NCBI RefSeq assembly: GCF_040939455.1
Contig: NC_134108.1
Span: forward strand, 46,995,501 to 47,059,500
Direction: 5' to 3'
DNA: 64,000 bases
DNA from: Microcebus murinus
Taxonomy: Eukaryota; Chordata; Mammalia; Primates; Cheirogaleidae
Below are positions 38,091 through 50,100 of the stretch, piece after piece. Each line of letters starts with the position of its first letter. Position 1 is the stretch's first letter. Position numbers and translations under genes: made by a program. The notes beneath the pieces were generated by a model that did not search any database, had not been told where the DNA came from, and saw only the letters and a program-made list of their open reading frames with translations.

Positions 38091-39281
38091 ACACATATTT
38101 AGTTTTCATTGATTTTTCTCTATTAATTTTGTTTTCTCTTTATGTGATTTCCATTCCAGTATTTACTATTTCCTTTCTTCTGCTTACTTTAGGCTTAATT
38201 TGTTTTTCTTTCTCTGTTTTCTTAAGGTGGAAGTTTAGGTCATTGGTGTGAGAGCTTTTATCTTTTCTAAGATAAACACTTAATTCTATAAATTTCCATC
38301 AAAACACTAATTTCCAGAAATTTTGAAAGTTTGTGTTTTCATTTCCTTCAGTTAAAATTTTTCCTTTTGTTTTATTCCTTCACCTTTGAATCACTTACAA
38401 TTATATAATTTATATTTCAAATATTTGGGAAGAGTCAATTTTTCTGTTACTGGTTTCTAACTAAATTCCATTTTTGTGAGAGAATATTCTTTTTATGATT
38501 TGAATACTTTTAAATTTATTTAGATGTGTTTTATAGCCATAATATAAACTATCTTGGTAAATGTTCTATGTGTACCTGAAAAGAATGTATATGCTACTGT
38601 AGTTGGCTTAAATTAAGTATTCTATATAGGTAATTAGTTGGTTGACAGAATTGCTCAAGTCTTCTATATTTTTACTAATGTTCTGTATACTTGTTTATCA
38701 ATTATAGAAATAAGGATATTGAAATTTCCAACTATAATTGTGAATTTATCTTTATTTTTCTTTTCTATTTTGCCAGTTTTCGCTTCATGTATTTTGAAGC
38801 TATTAGGAGGTGTATAAATATTTAGTACTGTTGATATTCTCTTGATGAACTGAAACCTTTAGCATTATAAAACATCTTCTTTTTTTATCCCTGATAATAT
38901 TTTTTGCTCTGAAATCTACTTTGTCTTAAATTTGTATAGCTTTCTCTCCATTAATGTTCATATGATGTATCTTTTTCCTATTATTTTCCTTTTAATATAT
39001 TTGGTTTTTATATTCAAAGTGTGTTTCTTGCAAACCCAAAGTGGAAGTCTTGCTTATTTTACCCACTCTGATAATCTCTGTCTTTTAATTAGGGTGTTTT
39101 GATTATTTATATTGAAGGTGATAGATGTGCTTGGATTTAAATCTGCCATCTTGCTATTTGTATTCTATTTGTGACATCAGTTTTTTGTTTCCGTTTTCTT
39201 AGTATTCTATTCTTTTGGATCAATGGAGTATATTTTGAGTCTATTTTATCTCCATTATTGGCTTATAGCCATAAATACATA

Positions 39282-39330
<49 letters not shown>

Positions 39331-41170
39331 CTGTTTTGTTGTGGGTTACTTTAGGTTTTACAGTGTACATCTTTAACTTTTCACAGTCTGCCTTCAAATA
39401 ACATAACCACTTCATATATGCTAGAAGAACCTTACAAAAGTATGTCCCATTTCCCCTCTCTCACCCTGTATGACTTTATTGCTACATATTTTACTTCTAC
39501 CTATATTATAAACCATACAACATGTTATTATTAGTTTTTCTTAAGAAAATACCTTTTAAGAGATTTTTAAAAACATGAGAAGTCTTTTATATTTACCTAC
39601 ATATTTATCATTTTCAGTGTTCTTTACTCCCTTGAGTAGGCCCAGATTTCCATCCAACACCATTTTCCTTTTGCCTGAAGATTTTCATTCAACAGTGATG
39701 GTCTGCTGGTGATTAATTCATTCAGCATTTGTATTAATATCTCTTTATTTCATCTGCATTTTTGAATAATATTTTCACTTGGTATAGAATCCTAAGTTGG
39801 CAGTTTTGTTTTGTTTTCTTTAAGAACTTTAAAGATTTTGCTCCACTATTTTCTGGCTTGCATTGTTTCCAACAAGAAGTCTGCTGTTTTTCCTATCTTT
39901 GTTCTTCTACATTGCAGTGTCATTTTCTCTGGCTGCTTTTAAGATGTGCTCTTTATCACTGATATTGAACAATTTGATTACAATGTGCTTAGTGTTGGCT
40001 TTTCTTCCTGTTTCTTGTGCCTAAACTTCATTAAGCTTCTTGAATCTGTAGTTTCATAATCTTTATCACATTTGGAAATTTTTCAGCCATTATTTCTTCA
40101 AGTATTTTTTGTTACTTCCTTCTGAAAGTCCAATTACATGTATATTGAGCTGTCTGAAGTTGTCCCACAGCTCACTGACCCTTTTTTTTTCCTTTGTCTT
40201 TTTTTTTTAATCTTTTTGTTCTCTATTTTATTTTGGATAGTTTCCACTGCTATATCTTTAAGTTCACTAATCTTTTATTTTGCAGTGTCTAATCTGATCT
40301 TCATTCCAACCATTTTTTCATCATAAACATTATATGTTTCATCTCTAGAAATACAACTAGAATCTCTTTTTTATATCTCTGTGTATCTTCTTAATCTGTT
40401 CATGCTTCCTTCTGCCTTCTTGAACATATGGTGTTTATTCATAATAGTTGTTTTAATGTACTTATTTACTAATTCTTTCATTTGTGCTATGTCTTAGTCT
40501 ATTTTTAACTGATTTTTCAATTCGTTATGGGGCTTATCTTGGCATATCTATCAATTTTTAATTTCAGCACCAGACACTGTGAATTTTATTGCTGAATAAT
40601 TTTAATTTTAGTCCCCTAAGTACTTTTGAGCTTTGGCATGGGGCACAGTTATTTGGAAACAGCTTGCTTCCTGGAAGTCTTAGTTTTATGTTTTCTTAGA
40701 CTATTATCACAAGAGCTTTTTATCTAGGGCCAATCTATCTCTACTGCTGAGTCAATACAATTATGTGTGCTCATCTCGATATTCCATATATTACAAGGTT
40801 TTTCCACTCAAGATATTGGGAATGTGAATTAGTCCTAGCCCTTTCTGAACCTCAGGAATTTTTCTGCCTGCTTATTTCCAGTGGTTCTTGCCCTCAGCTT
40901 TAGTTTCCACATATGCATATACTAATAAGTACTCAGTTTTAAGCTCATAAGGAACCCCCTGAATATCTCCAGAGCTTTCTCTTTATATAATTTCTCCTAC
41001 TTGGCATTCTGTCCTGCAAATTCTAGCAGCTTTCATCTCCCAGAATTCATAACTCTGTCTGTTCAACTCAGGGCGGTCATTGGGCTCTGTCTGAAAAAAG
41101 TTTCTAGGTCTATCTTAAGAAGAAGACATTACACAAGAATAGGAGACAAAGATCAGTTTTGGGTGCCATC
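38091..41170 (-). mobile_element. Old L1 block
   Basis: About 3 kb of reverse-strand L1 ORF2/ORF1 text (tgtgtacctgaaaagaatgt, ggtctgctggtgattaattc). All frames are broken. A (TA)n microsatellite lies inside it at 39285-39329. Confidence 0.75.
39285..39329. repeat. (TA)n microsatellite
   Basis: About 22 uninterrupted AT units within the L1. Likely to vary in length. Confidence 0.95.
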
Positions 41171-41409
41171 TTAAAGGCTATGTACCTCAGATGCTTTATT
41201 CTGATATAATGTCTGGAAATGTTTGTGCATTACTTAGAAATGCTGATCAAATATTTCTGTCTCTTTGTCTCCCAGGAACCATAATTCCTAGCTGCTTTAA
41301 GATTACTTGGAGCCCATGTGACTAGCTTTGGCCAATGAATTATGAGCAATAATTAAGTGCCTATGCAAGACCTTCTTGAATGTCTTTGTCTCTACCACAA
41401 AAACCAGAG

Positions 41410-43080
41410 ATGTGTCTCACACCATATACAAAAATAAACTCCAAATAAATTAAAGACCTAAATATAGAGCCTGAATCTGTAAAACTACTAGACAAAAACA
41501 GGGAAAATCTCCACAACATTGCTCTAGGCAATGATTTCTTGGATATGACCCCAAAAATACAGCAATCAAAGCAAAAGTTGACAGAGTAAATTATATCAAA
41601 CTAAAAACCTCTTGCTTAGCATGAAGAGACAACCTACAGATTAGGAAAAAAAAATTTACAAACCATAAACCTGTTAAGGGGCCAACATCCAAAATATATA
41701 AGGAACTCAAAGAACTTGACAAGAAAACAAATAACCCAATTAAAAATGGGCAAAGGACCTTTTAATAATAGACATTTATTTTAAAAAAATACATACAAAT
41801 AGCCAATAGGTATATGAAAAAATAGTCAACATCACTAATCATTAGGTAAATGCAAATTAAAACCATAATGAAATATATCACCTCACCCCTGTTAGAATGC
41901 CTATTATCAAAAAGATCAAAGATAACAAGTGTTGGCAAGGATGTAGAAAAAAGGGAAGTTTGTACACTTTTAGTGAAAATTAATACAGCCATTATGGAAA
42001 ACAGTATGGGGGTTCCTCAAACCACTAAAAAATATAATCACCGTATGATCCAGCAATCTCACTTCTGGGTATATACCCAAAGGAACTGAAATCAGTATTT
42101 TGAAAGATATCTGCACACCCATGTTCATTGCAGTTTTATTCACTACAGCTAAGACATGAAAGCAATCTAGGTACTCATCAACAGATAAACACAGTATGGT
42201 GTATAAACACAAGGGAATACTATTCGGCCTTTAAAAAGAAGAAAATACTGGCCGGGCGTGGTGGCTCACGCCTGTAATCCTAGCTCTTGGGAGGCCGAGG
42301 CAGGCGGATTGCTCAAGGTCAGGAGTTCAAAACCAGCCTGAGCAAGAGCAAGACCCCATCTCTACTATAAATAGAAAGAAATTAATTGGCCAACTGATAT
42401 ATATATAAAAAATTAGCCGGGCGTGGTGGCGCATGCCTGTAGTCCCAGCTCGGGAGGCTGAGGCAGAAGGATCGCTCGAGCCCAGGAGTTTGAGGTTGCT
42501 GTGAGCTAGGCTGACGCCACAGCACTCACTCTAGCCTGGACAACAAAGTGAGACTCTGTCTCAAAAAAAAAAAAAAAAAAAAAAAAGAAGAAGAAAATAC
42601 TGTCTTTTGTAACAACATGGATGAACTGGGAAGACATTATGCTAAGTGATATTAGCCAGACACAGAAAGACAAATAGTATATGAGCTCAATTACATGTAC
42701 AATCTAAAAAAGTCAAAATCATAAAAATAGAGAGTATAAAGGTAGTTACTAAAAAGTAGCAGAGCCAGGGCTAGGAGTGGGGGAAGATAGCAGGAGATGT
42801 TCAAAGGGTACAGTTTCAGTTAGACAGGAGAAGGAATAAGTTTTAGAGATCTATTGCTCAGCATGGTAAGTACAGTTAATAACAATGTATTGTATATTTC
42901 AAAATTGCTTTAAAAAACAGATTTTAAATGTTCTCACCCCAAAAACTGATAAGTAGGTAAGATGATAGACATGTTATTAAGCTTGATTTCATGATTTCAC
43001 GATGTCAATATATATAAAAACATCTATTGTACCCCATAAATATATATAATTATTATTTATCAATCTAAAATTAAATAAAT
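41410..43080 (+). mobile_element. L1 3' portion interrupted by an Alu
   Basis: L1 ORF2 C-terminus and 3' UTR on the + strand (accatatacaaaaataaact, ggccaacatccaaaatatat, atgatccagcaatctcactt). It resumes after the Alu with aacaacatggatgaactgg and ends in the 3' UTR near 43080. All frames are broken. Confidence 0.85.
42237..42601 (+). mobile_element. Lemur-type Alu inserted in L1
   Basis: A full-length Alu body at 42250-42588 on the + strand, starting ggccgggcgtggtggctcac, with the middle insertion (gaaattaattggccaactg then TA repeats) and a poly(A) tail. The target duplication agaagaaaatact lies at 42237-42249 and 42589-42601. It splits the L1, so it is younger. Confidence 0.95.
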
Positions 43081-44859
43081 CAGAAATGGACAAAATAATG
43101 GTAGATCATCAGATTGGGTGTCAGAGGGGAGATAAGCATAGCCGCCCAGACACTCCTCAATGGACATGTATTATATCATGTGCAAAAAATAAACATTTGT
43201 TGTTGTTACCACAGCATAACAAAGTTCGGCCTGATTTATACAGATGTAGGTTCAGACTTAGGTACTGTCATAACAAATACCAAAAATATTAAGTCACAAC
43301 CTACGTGCTCAAGCAGCAGTCAACAAGGAACTATTGTTGGATGCTAAACGGATAGTGATCTGTTACTCAGTTACAAACCTATTGGGAAAACCTTTGGAAA
43401 ACTCTGTGATAACCTAGAAAGCAAATTATTTACCTACTGAATTTAAATGCTAGGAGAAGAGGTTAGAAAACAATCATTGATAACATGTTGGTTGCTACTG
43501 ATTCTGTTTGTCAAGTTACATGAGAAAGAGATGAGCTCAGCAATAGCAATGTGCAAACATGAATGAAAATGGATAGAGTGTCCACAAATTTGAATTATAC
43601 TTAAATGACAACTTGGAAAGAGATACAAGTATAATTTTCTTTGAACACATTTTCTTTCCCTTCTGAACTTTGAGGCATTTTTTTCCAATGTCTTCCAGTA
43701 CTAAATGTGCTATAGATGAATCTAAAGTAGTCTGTTTTTTCTCCACCCTACCCTCCCCTATTTGTTTCTTGACCAGGTACCTAAAGAATTCTTTCTTTAT
43801 TCTGAAAATTGAATAAACTAACCAGGATATATCCCTTGATGTTGACAGTTTTATAGAAATTTTCCCATAAAACATAATGTACCTTTTTAATTTATAGATT
43901 CTTCTTCATTATTTTTTACATTATTAAGTACATTTCTTCTTCCATTTGCTCTGTTTTCTATTTCAGGGCCACGTATTAATCTTATGTTGAGCCATCTTTG
44001 TCTCCTTCACATATACGATTTTTTAATAACATTAATATCTTTGTCATTTGCCTCAGTATCATGATTATCTCAAGCCTTTCCTTTATATCTTAATTTGATT
44101 TTGATCTCTCTAATCTGCTTCCTCATGCTTTTAAAAATTATTCATTAGTCCTTTAAGGTGGGTATTTTGGTCTTCAGTTAATTTCCTTAGTTCTTTTATC
44201 TTCACTTTATTTAATTTATTCATCAAATATTTAATTACTACCTATTGTATACCAGGCAAGGTTCTAGGTACTAGGAATATGGTAGTGAACAAAACAGGCA
44301 TTACACAGCCCGCATAGAGCTTAATTATTGATATATTATTTTAGCATTTTGTCTTCAAGTTGCTGTTTTATTGCATTCATATTCTTATTATTAAATTCTT
44401 CTACAGCACAAAACATATATGAAGAATTTTCTTTCTCTACCCCCCTCCACACTTATGTTAGGTTTTAATTAAGGTTATATATTTTATCCATCTTTTGCAC
44501 TTTTCCTTCCATAGTAGTAGTCTGCATGATACTCAATGATTTTTTCTCTTTTTCATTTTTAGCATGTGAAATTCTGTCCAATGTATTTGGTCTGTATGTT
44601 AGTCAGCTAATGCTCCAATACAACTATACCCCAAAATCTCAAATGTTTTGCCTTCAACCAAAAACATTTTTCTTGCTTTTAAGACTCTGGCAGTCTGCTG
44701 CAGTTCAGCTGATCTTCACTTGACTAACCTAAGTTTGGCTATACTAAGGTTTTGGAGTGGCTGATATGTAAGGTTCCACCATGCTTGTCTCTTAAGCAGA
44801 ATTATTTCTCTAGTCGGATTCTCTCCAGACTAAAGTTATTAATGAGGCTCATTAGGACT
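43081..44859. other. FAM229B upstream intron, mostly unrecognised
   Basis: About 44215-44330 looks like an old L2/MIR-type repeat (tgtataccaggcaaggttct, gtagtgaacaaaacaggcat). The rest shows nothing I recognise. The 112-codon minus frame at 43537-43875 has no family likeness. Confidence 0.5.
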
Positions 44860-45170
44860 TTCTTTTTTATTGTTATTATTATTTTATAGACATGGTCTCT
44901 GTAACCCAGGCTGAAGTGTAATGATATAATCATAACTCACTGCAGCCTGGAACTCCTGGGCTCAAGCAATCCTCCCACCTCAGGCTCCCAAGTAACTAGG
45001 ACTACAGGCACATGCCACCACATTCAGCTATTAATAATATTTTTATTTTGTAGAGATGGGGTCTTGCTATGCTGCCCAGGCCAGTCTCCAATTCCTGGCC
45101 TCAAGCAATGTTCCTGCCTCAGCTTCCCAAAGTGGTGGCATTACAGGTGTGAACCACTGCCCAGCCAGGA
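44860..45170 (-). mobile_element. Old Alu (J-like) copy
   Basis: A reverse dimeric Alu without the lemur insertion (tgcagcctggaactcctggg, gggtcttgctatgctgccca). It is diverged, with an interrupted T-rich head. Confidence 0.85.
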
Positions 45171-45899
45171 CTTTCTTAATTTAACTCCTTTTCTATGTAT
45201 GGCTTCTAGGGAATAATAGAGCCCTGCAGAGGCCAGAATACCAGGTGACCTGGCGACATAGTTTACTGATACAGACCTACTCATATCACTGCCAACAAAG
45301 TAGACCAAGATTTATAAATTTTGGAAGCCCCAGACTTTGGGACTTCAATATCAAGACATAAAGTACCTAACAGCACCTCTACCACTGACCCCTTCCTCAC
45401 CAATAAACAGTTAATAGTAAATCCAGAAATTGCAGAAAAATCTCTTCATTAAAAGCTGCCAATTAATCATAGGAGATATCAGTACTAAGGTGAATAACAT
45501 CAAATGTAACACAAACAACCCACTAAAACTTCAAACTTACCAGCTATCAGAGAAATGTCATAACAACTACTATTATTTGTCTTGGTGGGGGAATTAGGTG
45601 TTCCAATCAATCGAATATTACAGTTCATAGTACCATACATTAATAGCATATTCTGTACAATTTAACTTTTTATTAAGTGAATAAGACTTCTTAGGGTTTT
45701 GTAGTTCCTCAGAATTTTCATGGAAAATATACTTTCATTAAAGAAGTGCCTGTGTTCTTAATTAAAACCTGATATAATCTGATCAATAAAAGTTTACAGT
45801 ATTTTTAAATGTTTGACAATATTAAGGAGTTGGTAATTTTCAAGAATGCCTGACTTTTTAATCTTCTTCTCTATACCATCTAAACATTATAAATGCATC
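45171..45899. other. FAM229B upstream intron, plain
   Basis: A+T-rich sequence with no recognisable gene or repeat. Confidence 0.5.
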
Positions 45900-45940
45900 A
45901 AATACCTAGTTTTTTGGGTTTTTTGTTTGTTTGTTTGTTT

Positions 45941-45974
<34 letters not shown>

Positions 45975-46317
45975 TGTGTGACAGAGTCTCACTCTGTTGC
46001 CTAGGCTAGAGTGCCCTGGTGTCTGCCTAGCTCACAGCAACCTCAAACTCCTGGGCTCAAGCGATCCTTCTGCTTCAGCCTCTGGAGTAGCTGGGACTAC
46101 AGGCATGCGTCACTATGCCCGGCTAATTTATATATATATTTTAAGTTGGCCAATTAATTTCTTTCTATTTTTAGTAGAGACTGGGTCTTGCTCTTGCTCA
46201 GGCTGGTTCCGGAATCCTGACCTTGAACGATCCACCTGCCTCATCCACCCGCCTTGGCCTCCCAGAGTGCTAGGATTACAGACATGAGCCACGGCGCCCG
46301 GCCAAATACCTAGTTTT
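45900..46317 (-). mobile_element. Lemur-type Alu with (TG)n in its tail
   Basis: A reverse Alu, body about 45914-46303, with the middle insertion (aagttggccaattaatttct). The target duplication aaatacctagtttt lies at 45900-45913 and 46304-46317. The poly(T) head has turned into a GTTT tract followed by a (TG)n run at about 45941-45979. Confidence 0.92.
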
Positions 46318-46942
46318 AATCCCATCTCTTCTATCAGATGTCTATTTACTCGTCTACATCCTCATTCACTGAATGCTACTGCGCTTATAGTCAATGCCAC
46401 CCAATATTTTAAGTCACAATTCTTTGAGTATTTCGTCTGTGTGTGTCTTCAATTAGGCTGTAAGCTTATTCGAGCTGGATCTCTGTCTTAATTTCTTTTG
46501 AATCCTCCAGAGGGCCTAACGGTAATGTCGGGAGTATGCCGGGTTCAACAAACCCTGGTCGGTTCTCTAAACTTAGCTTTACCGTTTCTGTCAAAGTGCA
46601 AAACCGCCTAGTTTCGGTTGTGCCCCGACATGTCTATTTGTCTGGGGTTTCTCTGTGCTCACTGACATTGTTCGTTTTCCATTAGAACAAAGGGCTTGTT
46701 GGATAGAGACGCTAACGCAGCGCCCGTTGTAATTTGAGTAAACGGAATTTGACCCACCGCCCAGGGTGTTGGGACTGTGAACGAAAACTAAACCTCTGAT
46801 ACCCCATGGCCAGTTTAGAGACACATATTCTAAAATAACCCTCCAACGCCTAGTTACCCGCCAGTTACCCCGGGCTCCGGAGCTGCCGAGGCTCACAGAC
46901 GTTGGTAGACAAGGCAGCGAGGTTCTGTGGTCACGAAGCCCA

Positions 46943-46956
46943 GTCGCTATGGTAAC
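46943..46956 (+). promoter_or_regulatory. X-box-like RFX site
   Basis: GTCGCTATGGTAAC fits the RFX X-box pattern of two half-sites (GTNRCY and RGYAAC) with a two-base spacer. RFX factors drive many centriole and cilium genes (established knowledge). Its position in the shared promoter of the centriolar tubulin gene TUBE1 makes it plausible. Binding is an inference. Confidence 0.6.
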
Positions 46957-47150
46957 GGTGAGTCGCAAGCGCACTTGCGCGGCCTTCTGACGAAAAACTT
47001 CAGCCTGAACCTAGAGAAGTGCTTCGCGACGGCAGCGATTTGCGGCAGCGGCGTGACTTACGACCGCCCCCTTGCAGAGCGCCGTTTTGCGAAAGGTAAT
47101 GCGAAGGCTGGTACGGGTTTGCATGCACTCTGGGCTGGAGGTGCTCCAGC

Positions 47151-47175
47151 ATGACCCAGTCGGTGGTCGTACAGG
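47151..47175 (+). CDS. TUBE1: TUBE1 exon 1 (coding part)
   Basis: 25 nt, encoding MTQSVVVQ plus one base. Donor gtgagt. Start context cagcATGA. Confidence 0.95.
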
Positions 47176-50100
47176 GTGAGTTGCACGGGGAGGATGGGGA
47201 CCTGTTCGTCCCATAATCCAGCGGCCTTGTTTCCTGCCTAATGTCTATATTCTGTCCTTTCCCCTGGTCGCAGTCGGCCAGTGCGGAAACCAGATAGGCT
47301 GCTGCTTCTGGGACCTGGCGCTGAGGGAGCACGCCGCAGTGAACCAGGTACCTGCCCCGCCGACGCTTGGAGCCGAGGTCTTCCAGCAAATAAGTAGAAA
47401 ATACCCTGAGCTTTTATCTGGCCGATATAAGTTGCATGGGATCTTTTCAGAACATACTGATTTTTAAAGATATGTTGCTGTTAAACACACACTAAACTAG
47501 AAGAACGCTGACCAGGGAGATTAGTTTTAACATTTTTCCTAATTCTCAGGGTCTTCTCTTTATTAGGGTTCGTGTGAGGAGCGGTGTGATAGTGTATGTG
47601 AAAGTACTTTGAAAAATAGATAACACGTGTGGTTATTGTATTCCTTAATTTAACCAGTTAGCTTTTTAAATAATCACTAAGAATCCGGAGAAAACGCTCA
47701 TTTGATGCGCCTGTTCTACAATCCTACGAAGACTCTTTTTTTCAGCACCCCCTGCTGAACTTTATCTCATGACATTTACTCTCCTCTGGAAAGAGATTGG
47801 AAGAATCAGACTAAGCATTTTGTGATAGTTTGCTGTTTCTTGTCTTAGCCACATACTAGCCATGGTAGGATTATTAAAATTGAGAGGACTCCATTGGGAA
47901 AGAGGCAAAACTTAAATGCTATATTTGTTTTCTTTTTAGAAAGGAATTTATGATGAGGCAATAAGCAGCTTTTTTAGAAATGTGGATACAAGGTAAGATG
48001 GGATTAAAATCTATTACAGAACATGATGATCCTTTTCAACAGATTGGGAGAGAATTCTTCAAAGGACAATAAAAACAGCCAATAGCTGGGAAGTTGTCTG
48101 GCTTTTTTATTTTTCTCATATTTATATAAGCATATTTATTCTTGTTATATTATTAATATTCTTACATCATCTTACAGAACAGGACAATAGGTGTCCCTGT
48201 GGTGTAACTTTTTTTAACTTGAAAGTTTTCACTTTAGTTTAACTAAAGTTTCACTAAGGAAAAGCTGAAATTTTCCATGAGGGTATCTTGTTAATGCATC
48301 CAGTAATGGCTAACTTTTGAAAGAAAAATATATTGTTTACATTTCTCTGATATCTGTGGTCAGGAATAAGTATAGAATGTGCTTAAAAAGAAGAAAAGCA
48401 GTTGTCAGATTGTTTTCGTTTATTTAATAAGGGGTATATGTAAGTACTATGTATCTTTTATCTGAAAGAATAAGTTGACATTCAGGTATGTCCGTATGCT
48501 TTTAATATTAAATTATTAAGTTCATACATTTTCAAAATACTTGGTAAAACTAACTGTGGTGGCCTTGAACTGAAAAGTATATACTTAATATCAGGCTTTG
48601 ATCTAATTCGATAGAAATTCCAGTTTTAGTTGGAATTACTTGGCTGGGTGTTTGAGCAGTTACCATCTGGGGAATGTTAATTAGTGCCTACTTCCTCTGT
48701 GAGTTCCAGAGTCTAGTGCTCAAGCTTGGAAACCCAGAAATGTTATTGGCACTTTGAAAATAGATCTAGTACTGTCCAGTGCAGTCGTGTTAACCAAAAA
48801 CCAGATTCTCATTTTCCATCATAAGCACATTATCTTTAGTAGGAAATCTACGTGAAAAGCTACATAATAATCAGAAGGTTGCTTGGTGACCATGGAATCA
48901 GACCAAGGAAAGTTAGAGTTATTACCTTAATGACTGGTGTCATTTATCTTTATTGTATGTACTAATCTGTCATCTAGATTAGATTCCCTTTTATTTGTGG
49001 CCCAAAATATCCTCACCTCTGTATACTATTAGAAGACTCAAATTTGCCTTTGTAATACTTCCTTTCAGGTGCTACCCTTCCTAGGTTTTTATGCTCGCCT
49101 CTTCCTTTCTTGATAGCCAACTTTTCATTGAGTATTAGGTATTTGAGACTCAGCCTGGGAGCTTTTCTTAATAAAATGACTTAACATGACTATACTCTCA
49201 TCTACTCTGTTTTATACTTTAACCTGAGAGCATCCTTACTTTCTTTTCAAGTTTGGGAAGAAGGGATGTGGTGTCTTGCTCTTCTCTCTGTGTATTATCA
49301 ACACATGCAGCATCTGTTCCACAAGTTAGTATGAAAAATCTTTTTCAAAAATGAGACCACATCTTCGTGTACACCTTATCAAACTATTATACATGTTTAA
49401 TAGCATGATAGGTATTTACCTATAGCAGGAGTGAGCAACCCTTTTCTGTGAAGGACTAGATAGTAAATATTTAGGTTTTGCAAACCATAAGGTCTGTTTC
49501 ACAGCTACTTGACTCTGCCCTTATAGCATGAATGCAGGCATAGATAGTACGTGAATGAATGGGTATAGGTATATTTGAATAAAACTTTATTTAGGAAAAC
49601 AGGTGGCTAGTTGAATTTGGCATAAGGACTGTAGTTTACTAACCCCTGATCTGTCATATCATCTGTGTCTAACTAGGCTTCCCTTCATATATTGTCATCT
49701 TGTGAATTGTTTTTATCGATGCAGATACTGTGTTTATTTGTACATTTCAGTACTTGGATAACATGAAATTCTAGAAACAGTATTAGATACTCAGTGATAT
49801 GTAACTGGTATATCAGTTGATGTGTTTGGCTGGGACAGGAAACCTCATTAATAGCGACTTAAGCAATAAAGGTGTCCATTTATCTTACAGACAGAGAAAT
49901 CTGGAAATTAAATGTTCTAGGTTTGGGGGAATGCCTCAAAGACTTAGATACTATATATTGTTCTGCCCTCCTTAGTATATAGGCTTTTTGTCCTCATGTT
50001 TTTACTTCATGACTATAAAATGGTAGTCTCTTTTCCAGAAATCACGTCCCTATTCATATTTGAGGCAGGAAAAAGGAAGAAGGTTGGCACTAACTACATC

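Larger units (their letters stand above)
46500..47260. promoter_or_regulatory. Divergent CpG-rich promoter of FAM229B (-) and TUBE1 (+)
   Basis: CpG density rises sharply from about 46.5 kb, peaks at 46.85-47.1 kb and falls after TUBE1 exon 2. No TATA box is placed sensibly. In human, FAM229B and TUBE1 start close together on opposite strands, and the same order is seen here. Possible minus-strand donors for a noncoding FAM229B exon are the two GGTAACT sites at about 46852-46869. The exact start sites cannot be read from sequence. Confidence 0.75.

Noticed and set aside
39285..39329. Regular repeat spacing as a possible array
   Set aside because: It is a simple AT microsatellite. There are no spacers, so it is not a CRISPR-like array.
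46927..47154. A 75-codon + frame ending on the TUBE1 start codon
   Set aside because: It begins with GTG, not ATG, and has no protein likeness. The ATGA overlap looks like a bacterial stop-start but has no such meaning here.
46591..47389. Minus-strand frames of 127 and 129 codons over the promoter
   Set aside because: High G+C sequence rarely makes stop codons by chance. These frames run antisense to TUBE1 exons 1-2 and show no family likeness.
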